DNA of 64,000 nucleotides from Bacteroidales bacterium (GTDB taxonomy: Bacteria; Bacteroidota; Bacteroidia; Bacteroidales; VadinHA17), in the NCBI GenBank assembly GCA_029210565.1, contig JARGFQ010000005.1:101045-165044 (forward strand). Reading direction: 5' to 3'. Each line of letters starts with the position of its first letter. The stretch's first letter is position 1. Shown here in pieces: positions 25,124-35,206 of this stretch. The notes under the pieces were generated by a model. That model ran no database searches. It was not told the DNA's origin and saw nothing but the letters and a program-made list of their open reading frames with translations. A program made the translations under genes and the position numbers.

Positions 25124-27268
25124 TCATTGCATGCCGGTCCTCCCCCGTTTTTGAGATCTGAGATTTTCAAAATACCTGATAATCCGTCTGAGCACTTCAA
25201 AATACAGGAGTCCGTATAATATTATAACGGGACAAAGCACAACCATAGTATTGAATGTGAAGGTATCAACCCTGATTCCGAAGAAATTCTTCACAGGTGC
25301 CATGAAATGTGTCCTGATGCTTAGTGGTCCTGAGGGCACAGGCTCAAGATAGATGAGGTCTGCGTTCTGGACGAGTCTGTCGTTGAACTCCAGCATCTTG
25401 TTTCTCTCATAGACTTTTCGTACTATATCTTCAAGTTTGTCATTGTGATATTTATTGTACAGTATGTCAAGTGCCTCCCTGTTGGAGCTTACATAGTTAT
25501 CGAGGCTCATGTCTGCTATATGGCTCACTCTTCTGTATTCCCTGTCGGCGCCTGTGATCCATTCTCTTATTCTGCTGCCCAGCTCTTCGGTGAAGAGTTC
25601 CGGGGTGACTGAGTCTGCTGCTCCAAACGGGCTGACGATGCCTGACGCGGATATTGTACCGATCTCATTCCTGAGCAGCCGCAGCACACTGTATTCCGGA
25701 TCGGGGCGGCCCTGCTGCCTGAGGTTTTCAATTGATTTATCGAGGGCATCAAGCACCCTGGGTATCCGGTAGATGACATTGAAGTCTGAGATGCTCATCT
25801 GCTGCTTAAGTGGATAGACTCTTCTGCCGTATTCATTACCGGTAAACTGTTTTACCATCAGGGCTTCGTAGCTCCATCGGGTGGGCATCAGCTCGGCGAT
25901 CAGGGGCACCCTGTCGGGGCGGGCGATGTTCCTGTTCAGCTTGTCAAAGGGGAACATAGCACCGCTCAGTATCATCATCGGGATCATCAGCAGGGGGATC
26001 ACTATGTAGATTGAGATTGCCGAGTTGAGAGCCGAGGAGATATTGAGCCCTATCATGTTTGCGCACAGGGCAATTGAGAAGAGGGTGAGCCAGTAAGGGA
26101 AAAACAGCCCTTTGATGCCGAGCATCGGGTTGGCGGCCGCTAGGAAGAGGAACGCCTGGAGTGCCGAAATGATGGAGAGGACAGAGATCTTGCTAAGCAG
26201 ATAGCTGCTCCGGCTCAGACGCAGAAAATGCTCGCGCCTGAGCATCTTCCTATCCCTGAAGATCTCTTCGGCACTGATTGTCAGGCCCAGGGAAAGAGCC
26301 ACGATGATGCTCATCGAGGAATAGCACGGAAGGTTCCCTGATAAGCTCGAGGGCTATGTTCAGTCTCTTTCTCTGGCCACCGCTGATGACCTTGTCGAGC
26401 GGTGACCCCACCCTGAGGTTTCTCTTTTCATAGAGTCCCAGCGTATGCAACGCACTGTTTACAATCCCGGTTATCTCCTCATCACTCCGGCCTGCAAAAC
26501 AGAGGGCGGCGGCATACCACAGGTTCTGAAAGACGGTGAGTTCCTCAACCAGCAGGTCATCCTGCGGCACGTAGCCCATAACACCGTCGAGCCTCTCTGC
26601 CCCGCCGGCGATCGGTATACCGTTGATTCTGACCTCTCCCGAATCCGGTTTCAGCAGACCTGTTAGCAGATTGAGAAGGGTGGTCTAGCCAGATCCGCTG
26701 GCGCCCATGATTGCAACGAGGTTGCCCTCCCTGGCGGAGAAGCTCAGGTCGGTGATGGCCGGTGTGCCGTCAGGAAAACGACAAACGGACCTTGGCCTTC
26801 CATATCAGATGAGTGGCATGTGTTTATCACAAGCATTGACGGGTCACCGAAGGCCTCCGGCTGCTCTTCCCTTACAAACTGGCTGATAACGGTGAACTCC
26901 TCCTGTGATACTTTGAATACCTCGGCGATGGTGTTGATGATGTTCATGCGCTGTGGGGTATACTGCCCGTCAGTGCTGATAAGTTCAAAGCAGCGCATGA
27001 GAACGATGACCCTCTGCTCCTGGGTCAGAGTCTTGTTGATTTTGGAACAGGTTTGGAAGATCCTGATTGAATCCCTGACTGATGCGCTGCCGGCTACAGC
27101 TTTACTCTCCGTGCCGGCCATGGGGCCTGCGTTCTCCAGGAAGAGAGTCATGAACTCATCTGCACTCTGGTGGGTAAGCTGTTTCTGGAGGAAGGCCGAG
27201 ACGTAATCCCTTTCGCTCTGCAGCATGCCGGCGTCCTGCTTTACTATCAGGGCGAACAACTCCATCAT
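25124..27268 (-). pseudogene. Decayed ABCG-type ABC transporter (TerB-like N-domain, ATPase, permease)
   Basis: Three pieces in different frames together match a large Bacteroidota transporter of about 1000 residues. The N-terminal helical domain is at 27268-26750, the ATPase at about 26765-26310 and the membrane domain at about 26310-25124. The ATPase frame reads DLSFSAREGNLVAIMGASGS then Gly, then TAG at 26687-26685 where the Walker A lysine should be, then TTLLNLLTG. The signature ISGGQRKRL and Walker B VLFLDE are intact, but directly after VLFLDE the sequence jumps, out of frame, into the membrane domain (IIVALSLGLTISAEEI). A further junction near 26765 drops the segment between the N-domain and the ATPase. 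The remaining membrane domain still reads open for about 390 codons. Confidence 0.85.
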
Positions 27269-27334
27269 TGCCCGCAGGATCTCTTCACTCCTGGGTCAGC
27301 GTATGTACCGGATCAGGTTCAGCCACCAAGATAA

Positions 27335-27342
27335 CAAAATTA
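27335..27342 (-). promoter_or_regulatory. Possible relic -7 box of the ABC pseudogene
   Basis: Minus strand TAATTTTG matches TAnnTTTG in full, 66 bases upstream of the first Met codon of the pseudogene. No -33 TTG at the usual distance. The rest of 27269-27519 shows no other feature. Confidence 0.3.
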
Positions 27343-27519
27343 CTTCTGTAAAACCTCAATGGGGAAAGAGGATTCACTGATAAATAAAGTCTTCTGTTCA
27401 GTGATAGTAATGAACAGGTTAACTTTCACCTATAAACTCGGGAGTTCGCCTAATTCTTTTTTGGCTTGTATCAAAATCATCTGTTTTTATGTAAGTTTAT
27501 GGTCGCCATTACCGGACCC

Positions 27520-30500
27520 ATGAAAAACCTGACAGCAGCAGCACCGTACTTATTCTCCCAGGATGTGAACAGGGAGGCGGATCGCTTCCGGTTATATCTG
27601 TTCTGTTGGCTGATGACGGTTATTTTTCTGACGGTGTCGTCCGAAGAGAGCCGTGCCGAGGGCAGGACCAACATCCACAGCTTTGACTCCTACTCACAGG
27701 AGGACGGGCTTCCCAACAATCAGATTCAGTGTATTTACCAGGACAGCCGGGGATGGATATGGCTGGGTACGAGCCAGGGGCTCAGCCGGTTTGACGGCTA
27801 CCGTTTCGTCAACTATATCAATGACCCGGATGATACAACCAGTCTCAGCGGACGCCTGATAAGGGTTATCTTCGAGACCGGTGACGGCCGTCTTTTCATC
27901 GGCACGGAGAACGGTGGTCTGAACCTCTACGACAGGGAGAAGGAGCGTTTTCTCCATCCTTACAGTCAGCACAATGCTTTCAGCACACCGGGTATGTCAG
28001 TCAATGCCATCGTGGAAGATTCTCATGGCAACCTCTGGTTTGGCACTGACCAGAAGCTCATCAGGATGGGGCCTGACGGCATACCGGAGGAGGTGGCACC
28101 ATCCGGAGAAGGACAGGCCGGGGTATCGACAGATCTTTTCATAAGGTGCATCCTGGAGGACAGGGAGGGAAATATGTGGATCGGAGCAACGCAGGGGCTC
28201 TTTGTGTACAATCCCGGTGAAAACAGTCTTCAGGAGTTTGTCCTGCCGCTGACCAATACGCTGTCAAAGGAGGTCTTTGAGATAGTAATGGATGACGGGG
28301 GCATGCTCTGGACGGGCACCTACACCGGTGGGCTGTTTATTATTGATCCCTCGTCAATGAGTGCCGCACATGTCACCCTGGAGCCTGTCCATGACAGGAC
28401 CGAGACAATCAGGGCTATCTCCGAGAGAGCTCCCGGGGAGTTCTGGATCGGCACCCGCGGAGGCCTGTACGTATATACCAAAAACAGGGGGGTGACAGGC
28501 TTTTTCAGACATGATGACCGCGACAGCCGGAGTCTTGCGAACAATTCGGTACTTGATATTTTTCATGACTCCAGGGGTGAGACCTGGATCGGCACCCGCG
28601 GAGGCCTTAACCTGCTGGCCCGGAGCAAACAGGTGTTCAGGAGTTTCAGTGCCCTCCCGAATGATAACCGGTATCTCAACAGCAGTATCATCTATGCATT
28701 CTGGATTGATGACATGGGGAGGATCTGGGTCGGTACCGAAGACGGCGGTATCAATATCTATGACCCGTCAAGCGGCACCTTCGAATATCTCACCTCGGAC
28801 ATAAGAGATCCCAACTCACTGTCGCAGAACTGTATAAAGGCACTTCTTGATGATGACCGGGGTAACCTGTGGATTGGCACATTCTGGGGAGGCATTGATG
28901 TGCTGAACCTGAAGACAGGAAAGATAAGGAACTACAGTCATGTTCCCGATGATCCCTCTTCCCTTTCCGACAACAGGGTCTGGGCGCTCTGTCGCGACGA
29001 CAACGGGGGGATCTGGGTAGGAAGCAGTGGAGGGCTTGACCGCTATAATCCTTCTGCAGACGCATTTGAGCGTTATCCAGAGATAACCTCCGGCAGCCAG
29101 GTGAACTGGATAAGCATGGACAGCGAAAAACATATATGGCTCGGAACCAATGACGAGGTTATAATATATGACCCGGTAAATGACAATATCATCAGGCACA
29201 GTGAACACTCCAGGTCGTTCCTTGAGGATTCAGACCACGGTTTCTGGATTGCCACCCTCGACCGGGGCATAGCATTGTACGATAAGGAAGAGGGTGCGGT
29301 TAAGTACCTCAGTGAGAATGAAGGGCTGGCCAACAATCAGTCATTATGCATACTGGAAGATGAGAACGGAAGTCTGTGGATAAGCACTACCAGGGGTCTG
29401 TCAAGATATAACCGGGTCATCTGTCAGTTTCGCAATTTCACCAGCAGGGAAGGCCTGATGAATGATCAGTTTAGCTACGGAGCTGCTTACCGGTCTGACA
29501 GCGGTGAGCTGCTTTTCGGCGGCCTGTCGGGGTTCAATATGTTCAATCCGTCTGAAATCATCGACGAGGATATCCCCGTTCCGCTTCTCTTCACAGAGCT
29601 AAGGATCTTCAACAGGCCGGTGGAGGTCAGCGACGACAAGGATGCCATCCTCACAAAGAGTATATCCGAAACAAACCACATTGTGCTGCGCTATGACCAG
29701 AATGTCATCACCCTTCAGTTTGCAGCTCTGGACTTCGCTCACAGCGGCAGCACCCTCTACTCGTACACTCTTGAGGGATTTGACAGGGAGTGGAGTGAGC
29801 CAAGCCTCACCCGCAGCGTTACCTACACCAACCTTAACCCCGACGACTATATATTCCGTGTCAGGCGTATTCTTCCGGGCAACCCTCCGGGCGACGATGA
29901 ACTGACACTGAACATAACCGTCCTGCCGGAGTTCTGGATGACATGGTGGTTTCGTACTGTTGTTTTCGGACTTATTGCGGCACTGGTCTACATGCTGGTG
30001 AGGTTTATCATCAACCGTGAAAAGATAAAGAATGAGCTTGTGTCCGAGAGGAGCAGGGCCAGGAACCTGCACGAGCTCGATATGCTGAAGCTCAGGCTGT
30101 TTACCAATATCTCACATGAGATCTGCACCCCGCTGACCCTCATTCTCAGCCCTCTTGAGAAGCTCATATCCGGTACCGTACCGGAAAAGGAGGTGCATTC
30201 CCACCTTGACGTGGTTTACCGCAACACCAAGCACCTTGACCGGCTAATTAACCAGTTGCTCGACTTCCGCAAGCTTGAGGCCGGCAACCTGAAGCTTGAG
30301 GTGACCAGCCATGACATGGTTACACTGGTTTCAGATGTGGTCCGTTCGTTTGAGGAGTATGCCAGGGAAAAACAGATAACACTCAGGTTCAACACACTAA
30401 AGAAGAAGCTCATTGCGGTTTTTGACCCGGACAAGGTGGAGACGATTCTGAACAACCTGCTTTCCAATGCCATGAAATACACGGGTCAGGGAGGCACGGT

Positions 30501-31662
30501 GACAGTGCATCTCTCGCTGGTCTTTGGCGCTGAGGACGGTGAGCTGCTGAGCAATGAACCGGATAGGCAATTCATGGAGATATCGGTAAAGGACAGTGGC
30601 AGGGGTATAGAGGAGAGCAACATAGATAAGATATTCAATAGATTCTACCGTGCTGACGGGCACCATGAAAGCACAGGCACTGGCATTGGTCTCTCGCTGG
30701 TCAGGGAGCTGGTCAAGCTTCACGGAGGCGATGTATTTGTCATCAGCAAACCCGGGAAGGGTTCCAAATTCACCGTCAGGCTCCCTTATGAGACCACTCT
30801 CCCCGGCGTGCTGCTGAACGAAGGTGAGGTTACTGAATGCGATGACGAAGCCCCGGCATTGAAGGCCGTTGCCGGTGATGAGATAACGGAGAGGACGGAG
30901 GCCAGGATTATGCTTATAGTGGAGGATAACCCCGATGTAAGATACTTCATCAGGAGCCATTTTGAAACTTCCTTCAGGGTGGTGGAAGCAAAGAACGGGC
31001 AGGAGGGATGGGAACAGGCACTGCAGGTCATACCCGATGTAATAATAAGTGACATACTGATGCCTGATGTCGACGGTTATGAGTTCTGCCGGCGTATCAA
31101 GAAAGATGAGCGTACCTCCCACATTCCACTGCTGCTGCTGACGGCTCTTCACTCCAGGGAGCACGAGATAGAAGGTCTGTCGCACGGTGCCGATGATTTT
31201 ATTACTAAACCTTTCGACATCTCCGTGCTTCAGACCAAGGTGGAGAACATGCTCTCCCTGCGGAGGGCGCTAAGGGATAAATATACCCGGGAGATGATCC
31301 TAAGGCCATCCGGTGTTACAGTAACATCACCCGATGAGAAGTTCCTGGTGAAGGCCATGGAGGTTGTCGAAAAGAACATCTCCAACCCCGACTTTGACAT
31401 TGAGAGCTTTGCCACTGCGACGGGGGTGAGCAGGATGCAGCTCTACCGCAAGTTTGACGCGCTTACCAACATGACTGTCAAGGAGTTTGTTCGCAGTATC
31501 AGGCTCAAGAGGGCATCACAGCTGCTGCTCAAAAAAAAGATGTCCGTCAGCGAGGTGGCATTTGCGACAGGGTTCAGGGATCTCTCGCACTTCAGGAAGT
31601 GTTTCAGCCGTGAGTTTGGCATGAGTGCCTCGGAGTATATCCGTCGCAAGAGCCAGGTGTGA
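27520..31662 (+). CDS. Hybrid two-component system sensor histidine kinase/response regulator (HTCS)
   Basis: One-protein sensor and regulator of the pectin locus, 1380 residues from this ATG (TTG at 27466 or ATG at 27499 are alternatives). Order: N-terminal membrane anchor or signal (about 22-40); periplasmic Reg_prop beta-propeller repeats (about 50-690, with repeated W(I/V)GT motifs); Y_Y_Y domain (about 720-800); membrane helix (about 807-831); HisKA with phospho-acceptor His866; HATPase (NNLLSNAMKYTGQGG, GTGIGLSLV); receiver domain with Asp1178 (IISDILMPDVDG) and KPF; AraC-type DNA-binding domain (about 1275-1378). The H-box reads SHEICTPLT, where Cys869 replaces the usual Arg. The propeller should bind oligosaccharides in the periplasm and activate the susC-led operon downstream. 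Confidence 0.95.
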   Translation: MKNLTAAAPYLFSQDVNREADRFRLYLFCWLMTVIFLTVSSEESRAEGRTNIHSFDSYSQEDGLPNNQIQCIYQDSRGWIWLGTSQGLSRFDGYRFVNYINDPDDTTSLSGRLIRVIFETGDGRLFIGTENGGLNLYDREKERFLHPYSQHNAFSTPGMSVNAIVEDSHGNLWFGTDQKLIRMGPDGIPEEVAPSGEGQAGVSTDLFIRCILEDREGNMWIGATQGLFVYNPGENSLQEFVLPLTNTLSKEVFEIVMDDGGMLWTGTYTGGLFIIDPSSMSAAHVTLEPVHDRTETIRAISERAPGEFWIGTRGGLYVYTKNRGVTGFFRHDDRDSRSLANNSVLDIFHDSRGETWIGTRGGLNLLARSKQVFRSFSALPNDNRYLNSSIIYAFWIDDMGRIWVGTEDGGINIYDPSSGTFEYLTSDIRDPNSLSQNCIKALLDDDRGNLWIGTFWGGIDVLNLKTGKIRNYSHVPDDPSSLSDNRVWALCRDDNGGIWVGSSGGLDRYNPSADAFERYPEITSGSQVNWISMDSEKHIWLGTNDEVIIYDPVNDNIIRHSEHSRSFLEDSDHGFWIATLDRGIALYDKEEGAVKYLSENEGLANNQSLCILEDENGSLWISTTRGLSRYNRVICQFRNFTSREGLMNDQFSYGAAYRSDSGELLFGGLSGFNMFNPSEIIDEDIPVPLLFTELRIFNRPVEVSDDKDAILTKSISETNHIVLRYDQNVITLQFAALDFAHSGSTLYSYTLEGFDREWSEPSLTRSVTYTNLNPDDYIFRVRRILPGNPPGDDELTLNITVLPEFWMTWWFRTVVFGLIAALVYMLVRFIINREKIKNELVSERSRARNLHELDMLKLRLFTNISHEICTPLTLILSPLEKLISGTVPEKEVHSHLDVVYRNTKHLDRLINQLLDFRKLEAGNLKLEVTSHDMVTLVSDVVRSFEEYAREKQITLRFNTLKKKLIAVFDPDKVETILNNLLSNAMKYTGQGGTVTVHLSLVFGAEDGELLSNEPDRQFMEISVKDSGRGIEESNIDKIFNRFYRADGHHESTGTGIGLSLVRELVKLHGGDVFVISKPGKGSKFTVRLPYETTLPGVLLNEGEVTECDDEAPALKAVAGDEITERTEARIMLIVEDNPDVRYFIRSHFETSFRVVEAKNGQEGWEQALQVIPDVIISDILMPDVDGYEFCRRIKKDERTSHIPLLLLTALHSREHEIEGLSHGADDFITKPFDISVLQTKVENMLSLRRALRDKYTREMILRPSGVTVTSPDEKFLVKAMEVVEKNISNPDFDIESFATATGVSRMQLYRKFDALTNMTVKEFVRSIRLKRASQLLLKKKMSVSEVAFATGFRDLSHFRKCFSREFGMSASEYIRRKSQV

Positions 31663-31682
31663 GAAAAACAGCCCCCCTTTTT

Positions 31683-31736
31683 GGGAAATATTGCCCGCTC
31701 CGGGAATTATGCCCTGCCTGTTTGGGAAGTTGACGG
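31683..31736 (+). promoter_or_regulatory. Candidate HTCS operator upstream of susC
   Basis: Three related boxes occur in a row: GGGAAATATTGCCC (31683-31696), GGGAATTATGCCC (31702-31714) and GGGAAGTTGACGG (31724-31736). The first is a near-palindrome. They lie in the gap between the regulator gene and susC, about 220-270 bases before the susC start, where an AraC-type regulator would be expected to bind direct repeats. Confidence 0.35.
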
Positions 31737-31789
31737 TATCCTCTCTCGCTGTTTTGTCATAACTTTCTTATTGCAATTTCCGGCATAAA

Positions 31790-31897
31790 GTGAACCGAGT
31801 GACAGACCCGAGGCTGAAAAGAATTAACTGGCTTATCATTTTTGTCTCCCTGGGCCTGATCATTGCAATCGTAATCTTCATGCTGATCATGTTCTAA
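31790..31897 (+). CDS. Possible 35-residue single-span membrane peptide
   Basis: Reading from GTG at 31790 gives a short basic N terminus (VNRVTDPRLKRIN) and one strongly hydrophobic helix (WLIIFVSLGLIIAIVIFMLI), ending MF and TAA. A second GTG at 31799 is in frame. It lies between the regulator and susC, in the same direction as both. The amino-acid make-up is that of a genuine single-span peptide, but the start codon is weak and there is no clear ribosome-binding site. Confidence 0.35.
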   Translation: MNRVTDPRLKRINWLIIFVSLGLIIAIVIFMLIMF

Positions 31898-31956
31898 GGA
31901 CCGGTAATCAACAATAACAGTTAAACCAATAAATAACAACCCTAATCAACTTGTCT

Positions 31957-34900
31957 ATGTCAAAATCAATCTTTGAAATCAGAAGATCCCTCTGCCGCCC
32001 CCAGGGTGGTATCAGGGCCTGCCTGGTCATTGCCATGCTCGTGATTTCGATGACAGCCTTTTCACAGAACATTACAGTGAGAGGCACAGTCACCGATGCC
32101 GCGACTGAAGAAGCAATGATCGGTGTGAATGTGGTCATCAAAGGGACTATCCGGGGTGTGGTCACTGATATTAACGGTCAGTTTACCATGTCGGATTGTC
32201 CGCCGGATGCGGTACTTGTCTTTTCTTATGTAGGCTATGAGCCGCTGGAGATTCCGGTACAGGGAAGGACAAGTCTTTCAGCAGCAATGAATGTATCAAG
32301 CAGCCTGCTTGATGAAATAGTTGTTATCGGGTACGGTACCGTTGCCAAGAAAGATATTACAGGATCGGTTGCCTCCGTAAAAGGAGAAGACCTGACGGCC
32401 ATACCTGTCTCGACTGCAGCAGAGGCACTTACAGGGAAAATGGCCGGTGTGCAGGTTCTCACCACTGAAGGCTCGCCCGATGCTGAAGTAAGAATCCGTG
32501 TCCGGGGAGGAGGCTCCATCACACAGGATAATACTCCTATGTTTATTGTTGACGGATTCCCGGTGATAAGCATCTCTGATATCCCGGCATCGGAAATACA
32601 GTCTATCGACGTCCTTAAGGATGCCTCATCCACCGCCATCTACGGAGCCAGGGGTGCCAACGGGGTTATCATCATCACCACCAAGAGTGGAGTGGCAGGC
32701 AAAGTGACAGTGAACTACAATGCCTATTACGGATTCAAAAAGGTTTCCAACCAGCTTACTTCTCTCGATGTTGAGGACTATGTCAAGTGGCAATACGAGT
32801 ATGCTCTGCTGGCGGATAATCTTGAGAACTACGAGAAGTTTTTTGGCCTGTACCAGGACATCGACCTATATTATGGACAGCCATCCATTAACTGGTTTGA
32901 ACAGGTTTTCGGCCACATTGGGAAGACCTTCAACCATGACCTGAACATTACGGGCGGATCGGATAAATTCCGTTACTCAGTCGGCTATGCCGGGATAAAC
33001 AGTAATGAAATAATGCTTAATTCGAAATACCGGCGCGACAATGTTTCACTGAAACTTGATCACAGGCCAAACGATAAAATTGAGCTTTCATTTAACCTGC
33101 GTTATTCGGATACAAAAATTGGCGGTGCCGGTGGTACTGACCAGGGCAATGCCACTCCCAATGATGCAAGGGTAAAACAGACAATGGTCTTCGGCCCGAC
33201 ACCGTTTACCGCAATGGGTGAATATGATGATCAGGAGGTTTCATCTTCAATGGTCAACCCACTCGATGCTGTCGCTGACAACGACCGGCAGCAGCAGAGA
33301 ACAAGATATATGATGGGTGGCAGCTTTGCCTGGAATATAATTGAAAATCTTCAACTTAAAACGGAAGTAGGATTAGCAAGTTATTCCACAATTGATGACA
33401 GATTTTATGGATTGACTACATATTATGTTAAAAACACTCCCTCAGTTGATTTTCAAAATCTGCCTGCCCTTTCCTCAACAAAGGAGGATCGCACGCAGTT
33501 ACGCAATACAAATACTCTTACGTACGATTTAAAGAATTTGCTGGGGACGTCCGGTCATTCAGTGAAACTGTTGCTCGGTCATGAAGTAATTCAGTTGAAG
33601 TCAAATGAAGCAGAAGATGTGATTTGGGGATTTCCCGACTTCTTTGCAGCAGAACAGGCATACAAGCTTACAAGCCAGGGCGGCACTTATCTCTATGCAA
33701 ATACCATCAACCCGGATAGTAAACTGCTTTCCTTCTTCGGGAGGGTAAACTACGACTACAGGGGAAGATACCTGATTTCCGCCACCTACAGGGCTGACGG
33801 CTCCAGCAAATTTGCCCGGGGTAACAGATGGGGCTATTTCCCCTCTGCAGCCATTGCCTGGAGAATATCGGAAGAAGAGTTCATGAAAGGCATCTCATCG
33901 GTCGTAAATAACCTGAAGTTGCGTTTCAGCTACGGTTCGGCAGGAAACAACAATATCCCATCGAACCAGATAGCACAGGTATTCACCTCCAGAGCCACAT
34001 CATATATCAACGATGTGATGAACTACTGGTCACCGTCAACCACAATGGCAAATCCTGAACTGAAGTGGGAGACAACCTATACGCGGAACCTCGGCCTCGA
34101 CTTCGGTCTGTTCCGTGGAATGATCAATGGCGCTGTTGAGCTCTATTACAATACCACGAAGGATCTCCTGATCAATTTCCCGGTCTCCGGTACAGGTTAC
34201 AACACCCAGTACAGGAATATGGGAGAAACGGAGAACAGGGGACTCGAGGTATCACTGAACTGGATTGCCCTGAACAAAAAGGACTACGGGCTTAATTTCG
34301 GATTCAATATCGGCTTTAACAGGAATGAAATCGTCTCCCTTGGGATAATGGATGATTTCGGCATGAACACTTCATGGGCCTCCACGGAGATAGGAAACGA
34401 TTACTGGGTAGCAGTCGGTGGCTCCGTCGGGAAGATGTTCGGGTATCAGAACGCCGGCCGGTATGAGGTCTCTGACTTTGCAGGTTATGATGACGGTACC
34501 GATATCTGGACGCTGAGAGACGGTGTTGCCGATGCTTCTTCCGTTGTGGGAGCTGTCAGACCCGGCACCCTGAAGCTTGTTGACAACACTGGTGACGGTA
34601 TCGTTAATGTAGATGACTGCGTAATCATAGGAGACGCAAATCCGAAGCATACGGGAGGATTTACCGTTGATGGCCGTCTTTACGGATTCGATATCGCCGC
34701 AGTATTCAACTGGAGTGTCGGGAACGATATCTACAATGCCAACAAGATCGAGTATACGACGGGCAGGTATCAGTTCAGGAACATGATCGACATCATGGCC
34801 GAGGGGGAGAGATGGACCAATGTTGATGCGGTAGGTAACCTGGTCAACGATCCTGCAACCCTGCAGTCGTTGAATGCAACTACTACCATGTGGTCACCAT

Positions 34901-35187
34901 ACATGACAAGACACGTATTCAGTGACTGGGCTGTCGAGGATGGCTCATTCCTGAGGCTGAACACACTGTCATTGGGATATACTATCCCCAATACGGTCCT
35001 GAGCAAGGTATACTTGCAGAACGTCAGGCTCTATGTCTCAGCTTACAATGTGTTTGTTCTGACCAACTACTCCGGGTTTGACCCCGAGGTATCCTCCAGG
35101 CGGAATACCGGACTCACTCCCGGTGTCGATTACTCCGCATATCCAAAGAGCAGGCAACTCTTGTTTGGAATAAATCTATCATTTTAA
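31957..35187 (+). CDS. SusC/RagA family TonB-linked outer membrane protein (pectin locus)
   Basis: Outer-membrane TonB-dependent importer of the pectin oligosaccharides captured by the adjacent SusD. From the ATG at 31957 (a TTG lies 6 bp upstream) it has 1076 residues: signal peptide (about 1-31), CarboxypepD_reg-like domain (ITVRGTVTDAATEEAMIGVN), the SusC motif region ending in VVIGYGTVAKKDITGSV, the plug domain (AEALTGKMAGVQVLTTEGSP, VLKDASSTAIYGARGANGVI) and the 22-strand barrel to the C-terminal Phe. susD follows 19 bp downstream. No FecR or STN domain is attached; control is expected from the hybrid regulator. Confidence 0.95.
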   Translation: MSKSIFEIRRSLCRPQGGIRACLVIAMLVISMTAFSQNITVRGTVTDAATEEAMIGVNVVIKGTIRGVVTDINGQFTMSDCPPDAVLVFSYVGYEPLEIPVQGRTSLSAAMNVSSSLLDEIVVIGYGTVAKKDITGSVASVKGEDLTAIPVSTAAEALTGKMAGVQVLTTEGSPDAEVRIRVRGGGSITQDNTPMFIVDGFPVISISDIPASEIQSIDVLKDASSTAIYGARGANGVIIITTKSGVAGKVTVNYNAYYGFKKVSNQLTSLDVEDYVKWQYEYALLADNLENYEKFFGLYQDIDLYYGQPSINWFEQVFGHIGKTFNHDLNITGGSDKFRYSVGYAGINSNEIMLNSKYRRDNVSLKLDHRPNDKIELSFNLRYSDTKIGGAGGTDQGNATPNDARVKQTMVFGPTPFTAMGEYDDQEVSSSMVNPLDAVADNDRQQQRTRYMMGGSFAWNIIENLQLKTEVGLASYSTIDDRFYGLTTYYVKNTPSVDFQNLPALSSTKEDRTQLRNTNTLTYDLKNLLGTSGHSVKLLLGHEVIQLKSNEAEDVIWGFPDFFAAEQAYKLTSQGGTYLYANTINPDSKLLSFFGRVNYDYRGRYLISATYRADGSSKFARGNRWGYFPSAAIAWRISEEEFMKGISSVVNNLKLRFSYGSAGNNNIPSNQIAQVFTSRATSYINDVMNYWSPSTTMANPELKWETTYTRNLGLDFGLFRGMINGAVELYYNTTKDLLINFPVSGTGYNTQYRNMGETENRGLEVSLNWIALNKKDYGLNFGFNIGFNRNEIVSLGIMDDFGMNTSWASTEIGNDYWVAVGGSVGKMFGYQNAGRYEVSDFAGYDDGTDIWTLRDGVADASSVVGAVRPGTLKLVDNTGDGIVNVDDCVIIGDANPKHTGGFTVDGRLYGFDIAAVFNWSVGNDIYNANKIEYTTGRYQFRNMIDIMAEGERWTNVDAVGNLVNDPATLQSLNATTTMWSPYMTRHVFSDWAVEDGSFLRLNTLSLGYTIPNTVLSKVYLQNVRLYVSAYNVFVLTNYSGFDPEVSSRRNTGLTPGVDYSAYPKSRQLLFGINLSF

Positions 35188-35206
35188 ATGATTTAACAGT
35201 ACGATC

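Noticed and set aside
27285..27335. TPP-riboswitch-like string GAACCTGATC on the minus strand upstream of the ABC pseudogene
   Set aside because: Only one conserved block is present. The CTGAGA helix block is absent, the spacing of the remaining part is wrong, and no thiamine gene follows.
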